From positions 99,394-163,393 of the forward strand of contig VTPC01000638.1 in NCBI GenBank assembly GCA_011009095.1: a stretch of DNA of 64,000 nucleotides, given 5' to 3'. Origin of the DNA: Ignelater luminosus (lineage: Eukaryota > Arthropoda > Insecta > Coleoptera > Elateridae). The position numbers were made by a program, and so were the translations under genes. This document shows, one piece after another, positions 35,600-48,300 of the stretch (positions within the stretch are counted from its first letter, which is position 1; each line of letters starts with the position of its first letter). Under the pieces are notes generated by a model. The model was given only the letters and a program-made list of their open reading frames with translations. It was not told the origin of the DNA and did no database searches.

Positions 35600-36950
35600 T
35601 CAAGACAAAAGATTTACCTTAAAGAACAGAAAAAATACGCAAACCTTAGTCTTAATGAAGGTGTCAGATGTAATGGCTTTAAACCCTTAATTGTTGACGC
35701 CGTGAACATGCTTCCAGCGCGAGAATACAAGATTACTTCTAGGCAAGATACGTATAATTAAATAAACAACTAGATCAGTGTGTTTCTTCCAGAGTTCAAT
35801 ATAGATGACGATCAACGTTATAATAGCCTAGAATACTTAATTATGCGTGTCGGTCCGTTGAATGATTTGAGTTGACGGGTGACTTGAATTACCCTAACAA
35901 CCTTTTTGTGAGCAGAATTCAACTACGATGATCTGCTGAAGATGAATTTATTTGTAATACGGACTTTTGAAATAAACTATGGTTTTCAGAAAGTCCAAAA
36001 TATTCCTGGGACCAGGGAAAATAAAACACTCAAACACACGACGGAACAGAACGCTTCTATTGCATAGAAACTCGACTTCACTTTTAGAATTTCCACTAGG
36101 AACTTAATTTAAGTAGAAGATGCGCAGATTTCACGGGTCTTTCTTGGAAGTTTACAATTCAAAAGGGCTAAAGCCTTTAAGCAAGTACATATATCTTCCA
36201 TTTACACTAAGAGTGCATCAAAGAATTCTATTGGGAAGCCCAAGTCAGTCATACAACTCTTGATTGGATGATTGAAAAAAAACATTGGGACATAAAAAAT
36301 AATTTCCACTGAAAAAATAAACTCACTTCATTACCGGCAATAAATTGTCTGTGTCTGTCTTAGGAGCATTTTCTTAGAGAAAATAAAATTCAGACATTTA
36401 ATTTTAATTAAGTGACAATGTCTAGCTTGTCTAGCTTCTTTCTTGAAATATTTTAACCCGGAAATGGGATTAAAGCAGTTTTATTGATATACTAGATTTG
36501 ATTTTTCAAACTTAGAAGATGTCTTTTAACCCTTAGCGCACGAATATGTTCTTTATAATGATGTGAGAGAGTTTGTATGTGGGGTGCATCCGAAAAGGCT
36601 TGATAACACCAATGCAACAAAATGTGTTTCCCTTTTGAAGAACAGGATATGTATCAGAATGTTAGTCACGTTACACGCATTGCATCTTTGTTATGATGGT
36701 TGCCTAATCTTATGTTCTTTTTAAAGACATAATGTGAAAGAATGCAACTAATCTAAAATAAAGTGTTAAAGGACACATTTTTTTCGATGTCAGTAGCTAA
36801 GAATAAAGAAAAATAATTGCAAAATAAAAAAATATGGTCCGCAATTTATTAATAAAGTTTATGCCTATGCTCACACCAACAACATCAAAAATAAACTTTC
36901 AGTACATAGCTAACAACATAAATACTAATACAATCACAAATAACATAAGA
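35600..36950. other. Unassigned stretch
   Basis: Slightly GC-richer at 35680-35900, no recognised coding relic. It could be part of the unit that contains the hairpin array. Confidence 0.35.
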
Positions 36951-37019
36951 GAGCAAAGATTAAATTAAATAAAATTAAAAAATAATCTTTTAAATAATAA
37001 TTATAATAATAATAATTAA

Positions 37020-37481
37020 TAGTTTTTTTAAATCGTTGTTCACATTGTTTTCAAACCATGTACAATATTCTCTTAGACTACCATAATCTGGTGATGTAAG
37101 TTCTTGCACAGTCGTTATTTTGTAAGGAAATAACTTCAGTTGCTTTTCAACAATTTTCTGATATGTACTTAAAGGGATATTCGTTTAAAGTGAAATTCTG
37201 CGAAGTGAGGTTTGTGGATTTTCTTCGATTACTTGTCCCACTTCTTCGACAGCTCCAGCACTCACAGCAGGTCTTTCTGAAGATTTATTCTTCTCAACAG
37301 ATCCTGTTCTAGCAAATTGACTAACTACATCTTTAATGTAAGTAACTAAAGCGTTATCCGGACCATTAACATCAGGAAATCGGATTCTAAATTCATCTTG
37401 AATTCAGCTTGAATAAAATATGTTCAATTTCCAAAATTAATAAGACATAACGATAAACGTGTCTTGTTGAACAGTATAGAC
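37020..37481 (-). pseudogene. DUF4817-like transposase N-terminal domain, split by hAT
   Basis: One reading frame runs from 37481 down to about 37020 with three stops and no indel. Readable motifs are QDTFIVMSY, DEFRIRFPDVN, DVVSQFARTGSVEKNKSSER, VIEENPQTSLRRIS, LSTYQKIVEKQLKLFPYK and LREYCTWFENNVNND. This is the helix-turn-helix domain (DUF4817-like) at the N terminus of many arthropod Tc1/mariner-superfamily transposases; the last motif normally precedes the DDE domain. The frame ends at an AT-rich (TAA)n patch, so the catalytic domain is missing. The start codon is on the far side of the hAT element, at 39818-39820. Confidence 0.75.
37474..37481 (+). repeat. hAT target-site duplication, left copy
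   Basis: GTATAGAC, repeated exactly at 39810-39817. Eight bases is the standard hAT duplication length. Confidence 0.85.
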
Positions 37482-39809
37482 CGGGGTCGGTAACCTTTTT
37501 GGAGCAAAGAGCCATTTTATCCCAAATGTTTAACCCAAGATTTACAAAGAGCGGCAGTGGGTACATAAAGGAGTTGGAGCTACACTACTTAACCGCAATA
37601 TGGGTAAGTATAATATTTAATACAAAAACAAATGACTTTTGATACTGCATTTCCGCACAGAGATGTTTCATATTCGGCAATTAGTTGGAAGTCTTCAATC
37701 TTAAACAAGTTTTGAAGCTTACATCATTAAGCTGACTTCTTAGCTTACTTTTGATAGCATTCATGTTAGAGAACGTCTGCTAACAATAATAAGCGGACCC
37801 AAAAATCAATCAAAATCCCAAATGTATTTAAAGTTGATGATAATAATCCGGAAGGCCATTCCATGTTTTGAAAATTAATTGGTTCCGTCCATTTATGATT
37901 CATGGTTAAAGTTGCTTTTTTTCCAGGTTTTCTAGTTCTACTTGTAAAAACGTGAGTTTTGAAGACCACAAATCTTTGCTTTTTAAGTCTATTAATTGTA
38001 CTTCAAACTGAACACTGTCGACTGAAATGGTGAAAAATTTATTTGATTGATGTCCACCACAAACGGTTTAGTCAAGAACGAAAGAGTGGGCTTTTTATCT
38101 CAGAAATCTTTGAAATGATCAGTAAATGAATTATGCAATTGATGCCAGAAAGAACTCGCTATCGATGACATTTCCAGTAGTCTTCAGATGTTTTTTAAAG
38201 TTTTGAAATGAAACAGGTTTCTATTGTTGAAGTCTACATTAGTAGTTGTTGTTCGAAGGAAAGGACTGTTTCTAGAAGTGTATTTGCAGTGTTACCTCCA
38301 CCTTGTAACTTCTGATTGAGGTAATTTAAATGTGATGTCCTATCAACGGCAAAATGAAATTTCTGTAACCACTCTTTTATCACTTAACTCTGGATATTCG
38401 TGTTAATTTTGAATTAAAAAGGCCTTAATGTATTCAAAGCATGAAACGAAACGTTTCAAAACTGCTCCTCTGGATAATCAACGAACTTTATTGTACAAAA
38501 GAAGGTCGGAATATTGACTGTTTACTTCTTCTAGAAAAGCAGATAACTGTCGATGATTAAATCGTTTTACCATTATTAGGTTGACTATTTCTACTACAAA
38601 ATATATCACCTTCACAACTTCGATGAGAAGTGTCTGCGCGCATAGCGCTTCTTGATGATTTATACAATGAAAGAGGGTAACAAAGCCTTTGTGTTTACCC
38701 GTCACACTGGATGCTCCATCTGCAGCAATAGATACCAATTTATTGATGTCAATTTTCCTAACAGTCACAAATTAAAAAAATGCTGCAGAGATATCTTTAC
38801 CTCGAGTTTGTCCTTTAAGTGGTAGCAAAGCCAGTAATTCTTCATGGCGACTTTTATCGAAAACATACTGTCCCAGAAGACTAACCTGTGCGATGTCCTT
38901 AACTTCACACGACTCGTCACATGCACAAGAAAATACAGATGCCGATTTTACATCATTCATCTGTTGATCTATCACATTAATTTTTCTGTCTCGAACAGTT
39001 TTTGCAAATAGAGGAGTGTCCTTAACTTTTTTAATAATATCTTCTTTATTTTTGAAGTCAGAGTAGAGATGTTCGGCCATACTTAAAACGCACTTTTTTA
39101 CGTATTCTCTATCCGTGAAAGGTTTTCCATACTTTGCAGTCTCATGAGAAACAGCAAAACTTGCTACGGTAACATTATTTGAAGATTGCATCCAGTTGCT
39201 GAATATTGACGTTGATTGTTTTTTTTTCTTTCATCTCCGAAAGAATATTTCTTTGCAAATGAGTCGTGTTTTGTTCGATAGATTTTTGTTATTAGATAAC
39301 TTTTCATTGCAAATTAGACACGTTGGAAGACCCATGGAGTTTTGCACAGAAGCATAATTTCCTTCCCATTCAGCTTTAAATTAAAGTTTTCGTTGTTTTC
39401 TCTTATTTGCCATTTTGTACTTCTACAGCGACGTCTCACTTCAGTTTTAAATCATTTGGACGCGTTAACAACACAAGTATAATGACTAACAAATATTGTT
39501 TAGTTCTGTAGTAAGAATTTGCTCGGCCCGACAGTCGGCTGCCTTTTTGCTACTGTGATTGTGCTGTTGCTGACCGGACAGCGTAAACTTTATTTACTGC
39601 CATCGAACTCCTCTGGAAATAATTAAATAAAAAATATATTTTAATAAGTAAATAAATGGGGGAAAATTGAATAATATTGACGAATGTATTATCAAATGTA
39701 GGTATATTAAGAAATGAAAATGTGAATGCGTCTATCATTCTGAGAAGAGCCGCAGCTGCGTGGTTAAAGAGCCACATATGGCTCGCGAGCCGCGGGTTGC
39801 CCACCCCTG
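37482..39809 (-). mobile_element. hAT transposon, decayed
   Basis: It is 2328 bp with a perfect 8-bp GTATAGAC duplication. The left end CGGGGTCGGTAACC and the reversed right end CAGGGGTGGGCAACC are hAT-type inverted repeats (C.GGGGT.GG.AACC); the left end has lost one A. The right subterminal region carries GGCTCGCGAGCC and AGAGCCACATATGGC, like many animal hAT elements. The transposase relic is on the minus strand. Confidence 0.9.
37650..39413 (-). pseudogene. hAT transposase relic, GTF2IRD2/ZBED-like
   Basis: The start is the ATG at 39413 (MANKRKQRKL). A BED-like zinc-finger start follows (CLICNEKLSNN), interrupted by stops. The next open part (39191-38772) includes KCVLSMAEHLYSDFKNK, FAKTVRDRKIN and CDESCEVKDIAQVSL. 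After a short break, 38768-38478 holds AADGASSVTGKHKGFVTLF, HCINHQEALCAQ and VNSQYSDLLLYNKVR. A further frame gives LSRGAVLKRFVSCFEYIKAF and then RTSHLNYLNQKLQGGGNT. This order matches hAT transposases of the type captured by vertebrate GTF2IRD2 and ZBED proteins. There are several stops and frameshifts, and the C-terminal dimerisation region is barely readable. Confidence 0.85.
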
Positions 39810-39817
39810 GTATAGAC
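39810..39817 (+). repeat. hAT target-site duplication, right copy
   Basis: Second exact GTATAGAC. On the minus strand it covers codons 2-4 of the DUF4817-like transposase frame whose ATG is at 39820-39818. Confidence 0.85.
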
Positions 39818-39850
39818 CATTGTTTACAATGCTGCTGAAAATAAATTTCA
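39818..39850 (-). pseudogene. Start codon and leader of the split DUF4817-like transposase
   Basis: The ATG at 39820-39818 in ACAATGG context gives MVYT when read through the duplication, in frame with QQDTFIV at 37470 and below once the hAT and one duplication copy are skipped. M-x-Y-T-x-x-Q is how many of these proteins begin. Upstream, TTTATTTTCAG may be a splice acceptor or chance. Confidence 0.65.
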
Positions 39851-42800
39851 TTAATATTTTTTAATGTTTACAGTTTGTAAGGGTTTTACTATCATTACGC
39901 AGACACAGCACAAAAACAAGTTTAGTCTTGAAAAAGACTTTTTTGTACAATAAGCGCAATTAGAGAGAAAAGATGTAGAACAATCAACAAATTTCAGCAC
40001 AAGATTAACTAAATTGCGAAATGCAAGTCAATGACATATTTGCAATTGACAAATGACAGAAAAGAAATACGTATCAGTTATTGAAATAAATCAACAAGGC
40101 GGCACATCAAAATTAGATTCCATAGCCAGCTGGATTCAGGAACTTTTATAAACACTTTGTATATGCAAAATATATGTACTGCAAAAAAGATCCTTCACAA
40201 AAAAAATGATTTCATTTATCCTATCGGTAACAAAAACAAAAAAAAATCAAGATGCAGCGTCTTCCATACCGTTTAAAGTGCAGCGCCCGAAGCAGTTATG
40301 TTTTTGTTTCACCTACCTTTGCAACCTTACCGGTTGTGAATGACAAGCAAATGCCATTTAGAATAATTCGCGTAAATATTAAATTAAAAATTATATGATA
40401 ACTGACAAAATATTAAAAACTAGCATTAGCAGTAGAAAACATTAATTACTCTGCAGTAAATACATTAAATATGTCTAAAAAAGTTATAATATAAAGTTAC
40501 TGAAACCATAGAAACGAGTAATAAAAAATGGTAGAAAAGGCAAAGGAAAAAAACAGGAATACAGTAACAGTATGAATTTTTGATCGTCATAACAAGCAGG
40601 CATTTAGTTAATGAGTAGATTGGTTTTTAAAATTAAAAAATACTGTGTTACTACTAATTTTTAAAAACTAAGAAAATAGATATTAAGGTAAAAAGCAACA
40701 AAAAGGGGGAGTTGATTAATGCTCGTTACAATCAAGGGAATTTATTTACATAAATAAAGCATAACTTTTTTTAGAGTAAACAGGTCTAAAACTTTGGTTG
40801 ATTCATTAGATAAATTTTCAGGAACTTCCTTACAATATCGATCTACTTTTGTGCAGATGTTTTTCATAAGTAGTTGCGTTACGCGGTAGTAGTAAGTACG
40901 TGATTAAACCGCAGGTAACATTAATTCCAAAATACTGTTGAGTTAGAAAAAAGCAAAATCTCGGCCATTTTTCAAATAATCCTTTTCCAAACTTTGTTTT
41001 TGGAATTAAAAATGTCTTTGAATATTAATGTAGTAATCTTGTTGTAAATAGGCAAAGCACAGAATGATATGATATAAAATACAAAAAAGTTTTTCGTGTT
41101 AAAATAAAAATGAATAATATTTAAAAGCAAAAAATTTACATTTTAAATTAGCTTCAGTAGAGGTAGATGGTCCAGGATTGCTGAAAAATATATACTACGT
41201 GAGATTTATTTCTTGTTTAAAAAATGAGTCTAGTTGGGTCAACATTTTTTCTGATTATATTTGGGTGTTTTCTGTAGTTTCTTTTTTCTCTTGACGTATA
41301 AAAAAGATATAACACACATTTTTCCCAGAATCTCCAAAAAATATTTTCAAAACTAAATTAGGAGGGTTGACATTTGGTTTCACATGTTATAAATTATGTT
41401 TAAACTTAAAATGTTTCAACTAAGTGTAACAGGGCATATAGTGCGTAGGGATTTGTTTAAAAATTTAGAGAGTTCCTTGTTTTCGACGTATTTGTATTTT
41501 AGATTATTTAAATGAAACCAAAAACTACTTTAACCATTATACCTCAGAGAGGGACTTTTTCTAAATAATTTATCAAACCTTTTTGTCGATTTTCTGCCAA
41601 TCAAATCTGCGAAAAAATATTAAAAGTAGGCCCATCTGAATCTAAAAGTGATGAGATAAATAAATAAGCTAATGATGAAATATAAACTAGTTACTAGATA
41701 AGTCAGATAACCAATTCATTATTATGAAATAAAAATAGAAAAAGGAACAACAAAATTTATAATTCTTAAATTAATTTTGCAGGAATGATTTTTAACGATA
41801 GTTTTCAAAAGAACGAAAACATTTATTCTTTTCTGCCTTATCAAAATTTAAAATAATTGATTTTTAATAAATCATTGGAGTAATACGTTGTACGTAATAA
41901 TTAATAGTTTGATGAAGCCTAATAATTATCGACATCTCTGTACAGTTAACCATAACTCACTTGTATATGTAAGAGAAGTCACAACTATCAAAGGACTTTC
42001 GGAATAAAAATCTAAACGGAAAACATTTTTTTTGTTCACCTGAATAGGTTTCTTAGATCTGAATATTGCCTTTTATAAGTCATTGATTTATTTTTCTGCT
42101 CTTTCATGAGCCCTTAGAGTTCCTGCAAAATATCGTTTTTCATGCTATTCCGGGCAGGTTACAAAAATGACTAACTTAGTATATTTTACTAAAATGAAAA
42201 TACTTTCAAAGTAGGGTATACTACAATTTTGTACTACAGATAAGCAACAATTAGTAAGAATTTTGGAGATAAATGAGTAAACATGGTTTGAAGGATCATA
42301 TGCAGGTGCGGCTTTTCCGTTTAGTTTATATCATCATAGCGGTAAGCACTATTACGCTATCTAAACCGACTCATCAGGTATATTTGCACATTTAGTCATA
42401 GTGGTAAACCAACATTCGGGATGATCAAACTAAATTAAAATAACTCAGTGAGAAAATGCAAAATAAATGGTATTAGTTTATTATCCAAAGTTTTCTCTCG
42501 GACAGCCCATATAAAATAGGCGAGTGCGGGATCCACACATTGACTTTGGGGTTCTTTCACGACCAGCGCGGAATTTACCTGTGGGATTACAGCAAGGAGA
42601 TTAGAGTGCGGAAATTACTAACGCCCCAGCAAATTATTCTTGTGTAGTTGCTGCGCACCCGCCAATAACTTGTCTTTTATTCTTCTTTTTTGTGAATAAC
42701 AAAATAATTAAGAAATGATGATTTATGCTACTTTGTAAATTCAACCCTGCATCTGTATTTTGCTTGTTAATTTCTGGAACAAGTTTTATGCTATTATTGT

Positions 42801-42949
42801 ACCACAAGGTATATACTATACCTATATAAATAACGTGTATATTATAGATAAATATAGAGGAGATGATGAATAGATTCTCTAACTTCTATAAATGCTCAAA
42901 ATAAACTTTCTTCAATATAAAAAATACTGCAAAGCATTTTTATTACACA

Positions 42950-42952
<3 letters not shown>
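39851..42952. other. AT-rich stretch, nothing recognised
   Basis: No coding relic found. A GC-richer spot at 42500-42650 has a TATAAAAT sequence near 42510, with no supporting gene. Confidence 0.45.

Positions 42953-42998
<46 letters not shown>
42953..42998 (+). repeat. (TA)n microsatellite
   Basis: About 23 uninterrupted TA dinucleotides. Confidence 0.95.
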
Positions 42999-42999
<1 letters not shown>

Positions 43000-45127
43000 T
43001 AGTGAATAAACCAAAATCTTTTGCCAATATGCCAAAATCTATGTTTAAGAATATTTTGCCCATATACAAAAGTAGGGGTGAGAAGGTGAATTAGTAATGT
43101 GACGTCACAAATTCTTTTTTGAATTTAGACTGATAAACAGTAACTGCTAGATGTGAAGTGTATTGTACCTAACAGTTAAAGTAATTAGTTAATTAAAATA
43201 TTTAAATAATACTCAATTTGATATATCCTACTGCCTTACTATACTGTGTATTTTTTGGAAGAAGACAAAACTGAAATAATACCTACTGCCTGGCTGGATG
43301 CATCAGTACAGCAGGTATAATGTGCTAGGGCTACCATTCACGAAAAATTTGCAAACACTGTCTGAGCAGCATATGTTTTCAGCTTTCCCATTTGCATAAG
43401 AGATAGTAAACGTTCTTGCACAACATCAAAACAACAAAGTTTAGTAAATACTGCATCACAAAATTATGTCAAAAAATATCACGCTGTCATAAATTTTAAT
43501 TTGTAATTTATTTGAATCTAAAAATTTAATGATATAGCATAGATACAATGTGTCACTGTAAACTAATAGTCTGACCAGGTTAGTTGCGTCATTTGCTGCA
43601 TACTTTAAGAACTATAGTCGTCCCCTGTCTTATCCAGTACCACCATTTCTACCTGATCTACTTTACTATACAATGCAAATATAAAAATCTCCCGTTTCTT
43701 AGAAATCTTCTCAAATATCTAAATAGAACTAAAGATGTCATGGAAACTGAATTCTCGGCGAATTTCATGATCGTTCTTAAATTCCTTCAATTTCAATTCA
43801 ATGATGATTGACTTACAAAAGCTTGTTTTTATGAGATGTCCATATACGATAACTATTCAGCCAGTTTTATATATTATTATTATCATCATTAATAGTGCTT
43901 AGAGTAAAATCGAATTTCCAGAAATTCTCCAAACTCATGATTGAATTCTATGACTTTCTGTTTCTTCCAAATCTTAGAAACAACTAAAGATATGAACAAA
44001 CCCCTGGGCTTTTGGAATCTCTAATCCTTTATTTACTCTTACAGACGTCGTTACTAGAACACCTTTAAGCAAGACAGTCTGTAACGGGAGAAACCTGAAA
44101 AAGAGGCCTAATTCCCGATTAAGCTAGACATCGGAAGATGTTCAATCCCGTAGCTTAAAGTCGAAGAGTGGGCGTAGTCCGGAGATAATAAATGACCCAA
44201 ATAATCACGTTATTGCCTAAACCTAAGACTTAAATTTCAACTAAGAACCAAAGAAAAACATAGCTAGAGAGCTCCAAAAGCTGAAAATAAAAGAAAAAAA
44301 ACCACGGGCCAACTCACGCAGCTTCTCGTAGGCTAGCGCCCTGCATACGGACTCCTCTCCAAATAACACCCTGTATATAAGCTTCACTCAAAATATCGCC
44401 CTGTATTTAAAAAGTAAAATCGTGTTCTGAGGTCAAATTGTATTCTCTTTATTTACCAGCGAACCTACATTGGCTCCGTAACTTGACATAAAATAAACTT
44501 TTTAAATCTCCAACTTCTCTCTCGTTTCTCAAAACTAAAAATAATTCTTTACATACAAAATCAAATAATGTCTTCGCTACCAGAAGTCAGAACTCCATCG
44601 ATGCGATACCTAAATATAGCCAGGAGAATCCTTGAATCTCAGCAACATTTTACAGTTGACGGTAATTAAATCCATAAAATTATCAAACGACGAGAAAACG
44701 TGATTACATTCACAATAAATTATTGAAACACTTAAATTTCCACAAAACACAAAACTTTAATTTTAACGGAGAGAATACCATTTTTCCATCAGACACTAAC
44801 GACAATACGATGATTTCACGACAGAGAATATAACAGAGATGCTGAAGTCTTGGTCAACCCACGCAACATTTCTTCTCTCGGAAAACCGTCGGCAACTAAA
44901 TTACAAATGAAGAAAACTGTTGCTAATGCACAAAGCAGAGCAGGCGATTTCCACTAGAAAATGCACTACGGTGGTCAAAAGAAAACTCAATAACCTCGCT
45001 GTTAAACAGTAAGATCCCATTTACTAGACAGCAACTAATTGCAAAATTACTTATGAATAATCCTTTCTACTCGTGAACTTAGAAATTCAGATCCGACAAG
45101 CATGTCGTCATTGTTCTTTAGAACCCA
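42999..45127. other. Unassigned stretch, possibly retroelement-derived toward the right
   Basis: GC-richer at 44060-44350, where CACCCTGTATATAAG and CGCCCTGTATTT (44362-44410) resemble insect repeat ends. A perfect TGACGTCA octamer sits at 43100-43107. No protein motif was recognised. Confidence 0.35.
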
Positions 45128-45190
45128 CTCTCGAAGAACACTATAAAGCTCACAAAGAGCACAATAAAACTCACGAAGAGCACTTAAAAA
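45128..45190 (+). repeat. 3 x 21 bp tandem repeat
   Basis: Three adjacent 21-base units (45128, 45149, 45170), each fitting CTCNCRAAGARCACNATAAAN loosely; units 2 and 3 are the closest pair. The unit is a multiple of three and is open in one frame on each strand. Confidence 0.8.
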
Positions 45191-45264
45191 TTAAATTCAC
45201 GGTACCACTTGGTTTTTAACAGGCGAGACAAAAGAAAGACGGTATCGTGCCCTTATGGGCCGGC

Positions 45265-45290
45265 CCGTACGTTGGCGGCCAAAGCTCCAA
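45265..45290 (-). promoter_or_regulatory. Degenerate primer-binding-like site
   Basis: The minus strand near 45285 reads TTTGGCCGCCAACG then TACGGGCC. This resembles the insect tRNA-Lys-type primer site TGGCGCCCAACGTGGGGC with a few changes. It lies in a GC-rich patch near the tandem repeat. With no LTR pair or pol, it only hints at an old LTR element here. Confidence 0.25.
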
Positions 45291-45319
45291 ACACGCAGGG
45301 AGCCGACTGCTCCTCTTCG

Positions 45320-48300
45320 CGTTCCAAATTCGACTCCATGAGAAAACGAATCTTTTCTCACACATAGATGACTCAAATTAATTAACGGCAGAAGCCAGAT
45401 CTACACCACATTATCAAAATGAAATGAAATTACAAACCCCTATTTGGTGAGCATAAATCAGCCCTAATTCTGAACATAAAAATACTGAAGCATAAACAAA
45501 ATTTCTGCAAACTGATAAGACTATAAAAATGTTTAGACGTCTGTGAGACGATTCTGTATTGAAATAACGTACGTACACAGGGTAATTGTGGCAATATAAA
45601 TTTTAAAGAACCTTGAACAAAATATCTTTTAACAATGTAAATAATTTAAAATGGAATAAAGCACTAAATTTATATTAAATAAATACGTTTAGAACTCAAA
45701 ACAGAGATCGGATATGTACGCAACATTAGAAAATGACATTACAAGTTGATATTTTAAAAGCTGAATTTATGATTAGATTACTGGAGTCCTTGATTACAGA
45801 TAGGGTTCCCAAAAAATGCCGAATATCTATATGTGTCTTCTTTTTGTTGTACTTGCGCACTCGCTTGAAGTACAGCTACTATAATTTTTATACAGTGGCT
45901 AGTTTCAGTTGAGAGCTAGCTTATGCCCAAAAACCAAACTTCAAGTAAATGCGGGAGTAAAGCAAAAAGAAGAAACCTAGGTTTTCCGTGTTTTTTTCTG
46001 TATTCTTTAGTCACTTACTATGGCAAATTCAATATATTGACTTAGAACATCATGCAATTTGTGCTAATTGTAGAGGATAAAATTGACAAATCTAAAATGA
46101 CATACTACAAGCACAATGCAACAACAAGTTCTTTACGGTTGTTGTCTTTTCTGTTCACTCACCTTCACACATTTACTTTTCTAAGAGTAGGAGGCAAAAA
46201 GACCAAATAACTACGTTGCGTGTTTTTGCCTCTTTCTTAATTACCATTCATACTAATTATCTTTCTATTTTTCTTTCTTATTTTTTTTCAACCGTGCCTT
46301 TTTTCCTTTTCAGTTGATTCCTTTCTAACTGTACTTTCTTTGTTTCTCTTTTCTTTTTCGACCTTTCTTTCTTATTTTTGTTCCAAGTTTTATTTTATCT
46401 TCCAATCTAACGTATATAGTTTTTCTACTCTTTCTATTTAATATTTATCTAGTTATTTCTGTCTTCTTCCTTTACTATTTCCTACGTTCTTCTTTCTGTA
46501 TTTCTTTTATACAGCACTTTCCTCTTTCTGTTTAGATTAATTCTTTCGTCCTCTTTCTTCTTAACGCTCCTCATTTTCTTCTTTTAGTAAGTTCTGAAAT
46601 CGCCTCTCGTTTCCTTTTTAGATGATTGTATTATGATCCATTCATGAGCACTTTTATCATGTTGTAATCAATGGATACACTATGAGACGGTATTAGGTGC
46701 CTTGTTAAGCTGATGAGATAGTAGCGATAAATAAACCTAAACATTAGATAATTAGATATTGTCATATTGGAGAACTTCTCATCTTTCACCATAATCTTAT
46801 TTATTTATTTAAGATGTAAACTGGGTAATGAAAAAGGCCAGAAGACCAAATTCAGAGCCTAATTCAAAGTTGATTTTCCATAGCAGAAGTCAGTTTAGAT
46901 TTAGATCGATATTCTATCATGTCAATCCTCACTATCTAAAGTACGTCCAAAACTATTTGGAAACCAAAATTCTCTTTTGGAATCGGTGGCTATATGTTTG
47001 TATACAATATTTATTTATTTATTCAGTATGACTAAATAGCCATGAAACTACAAAACAAAAAGCCCAAAAGAAAAAGAAGAAAGCTTAATGATCTTTTTAC
47101 GTCGCCGTCTTTTGTAACGAAGAGTAAAAGTTCCAGCTAAAAAACTAAATCAATTCATATGAATGAAAGCACAGATATTTTGATGGTGACTCACCAACAT
47201 CCATTATTTAGTAATGAGTGCTCACCCAATATGAAAATTTAACTCTCCTTCTTAAATAAAATTAAATTTTTAAAAGATATTGTATGAGTTTTCTTATTTT
47301 TCGCTTGAAGATGCTGATTAGACACGTCATTCCCATTATATAGACTGGACGAGTTGATTGTTACGGATGAATATTTTGTTTTAAATCTTGAGTTAATCTG
47401 AAGATAACCCATTAGTTTAATCTAATTTACTAACGTTATAATCTGTGTATTTATAATTTTTGTAGAGAAATTCTATGGAATCACTCAATTTAACTAGTTT
47501 AATACATTTCTTCAATCAAATGTTGCCAATAAATAAAGTAACCGAAACAAAAACCTCTAGAAGTATAAATATAAAAGACGAAACTCAGTCCAATCTGAAT
47601 AAACAGTACTGAAACTTTTCTAAAATGCATTGGATAAAATCGACAAGTGCTATTTAAGCAGCAGCTCTATGACGTCGTTAGTCAGGCATGAAGACGTGAT
47701 AATTTTCTTGCAATATTGAAATATGGAGATAAATTAAAATGAGTTTAAAGGACCCAAACTTTAACATTCCACTGTTTAAGTTTTATACTGAAAATTAAGT
47801 GTACGTAGCAACAAAAGTAGACCATTCCCTTGAATGTGGCTGTAGTGAAACTAGTAACCGTAATTGACAAGGTATTTGTTTTCCTTTACTGCGAGGTGTT
47901 AAGTTATATTTAGGAGCAAGCCACATTGTAAATTCTCCTTTTAAGAGAGCACTTTTCGAATTTTCTTTTTGTCCCTTAATATAAATGGAATTGAATAATC
48001 CACTAGAACTAAAGTGAAGATTAAATTTTTTAACACTTACCATTTATTTCTAACTTCTAACTAGCTTTCTGAGGTCTTACATAAATTGTACATTAGATGC
48101 TTACCCTAGTTACTTTTATTGCATTAGATCTAGCTTAATTTTCCTCAACGGAGCGCTTTAGGGTAATACAGTTTGAATACTGCTTTGTTAGATTTTTATT
48201 CTCACTAACCTTTCTTATTTACCGTTAACAGAAAAGTTGTGTTTTATACGGTGCAATATATATGTAATGAAAAAAGTATACATAAAATACTTTCTTGATT

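Noticed and set aside
42505..42560. TATAAAAT in a GC-richer patch as a core promoter
   Set aside because: No downstream reading frame, exon or other promoter element supports it.
43100..43107. Perfect TGACGTCA (CRE) octamer
   Set aside because: A single 8-mer is expected by chance in windows of this size, and no promoter is near.
46250..46620. Pyrimidine-rich tract as a possible branch/acceptor region
   Set aside because: Long low-complexity tract with no exon-like frame after it.
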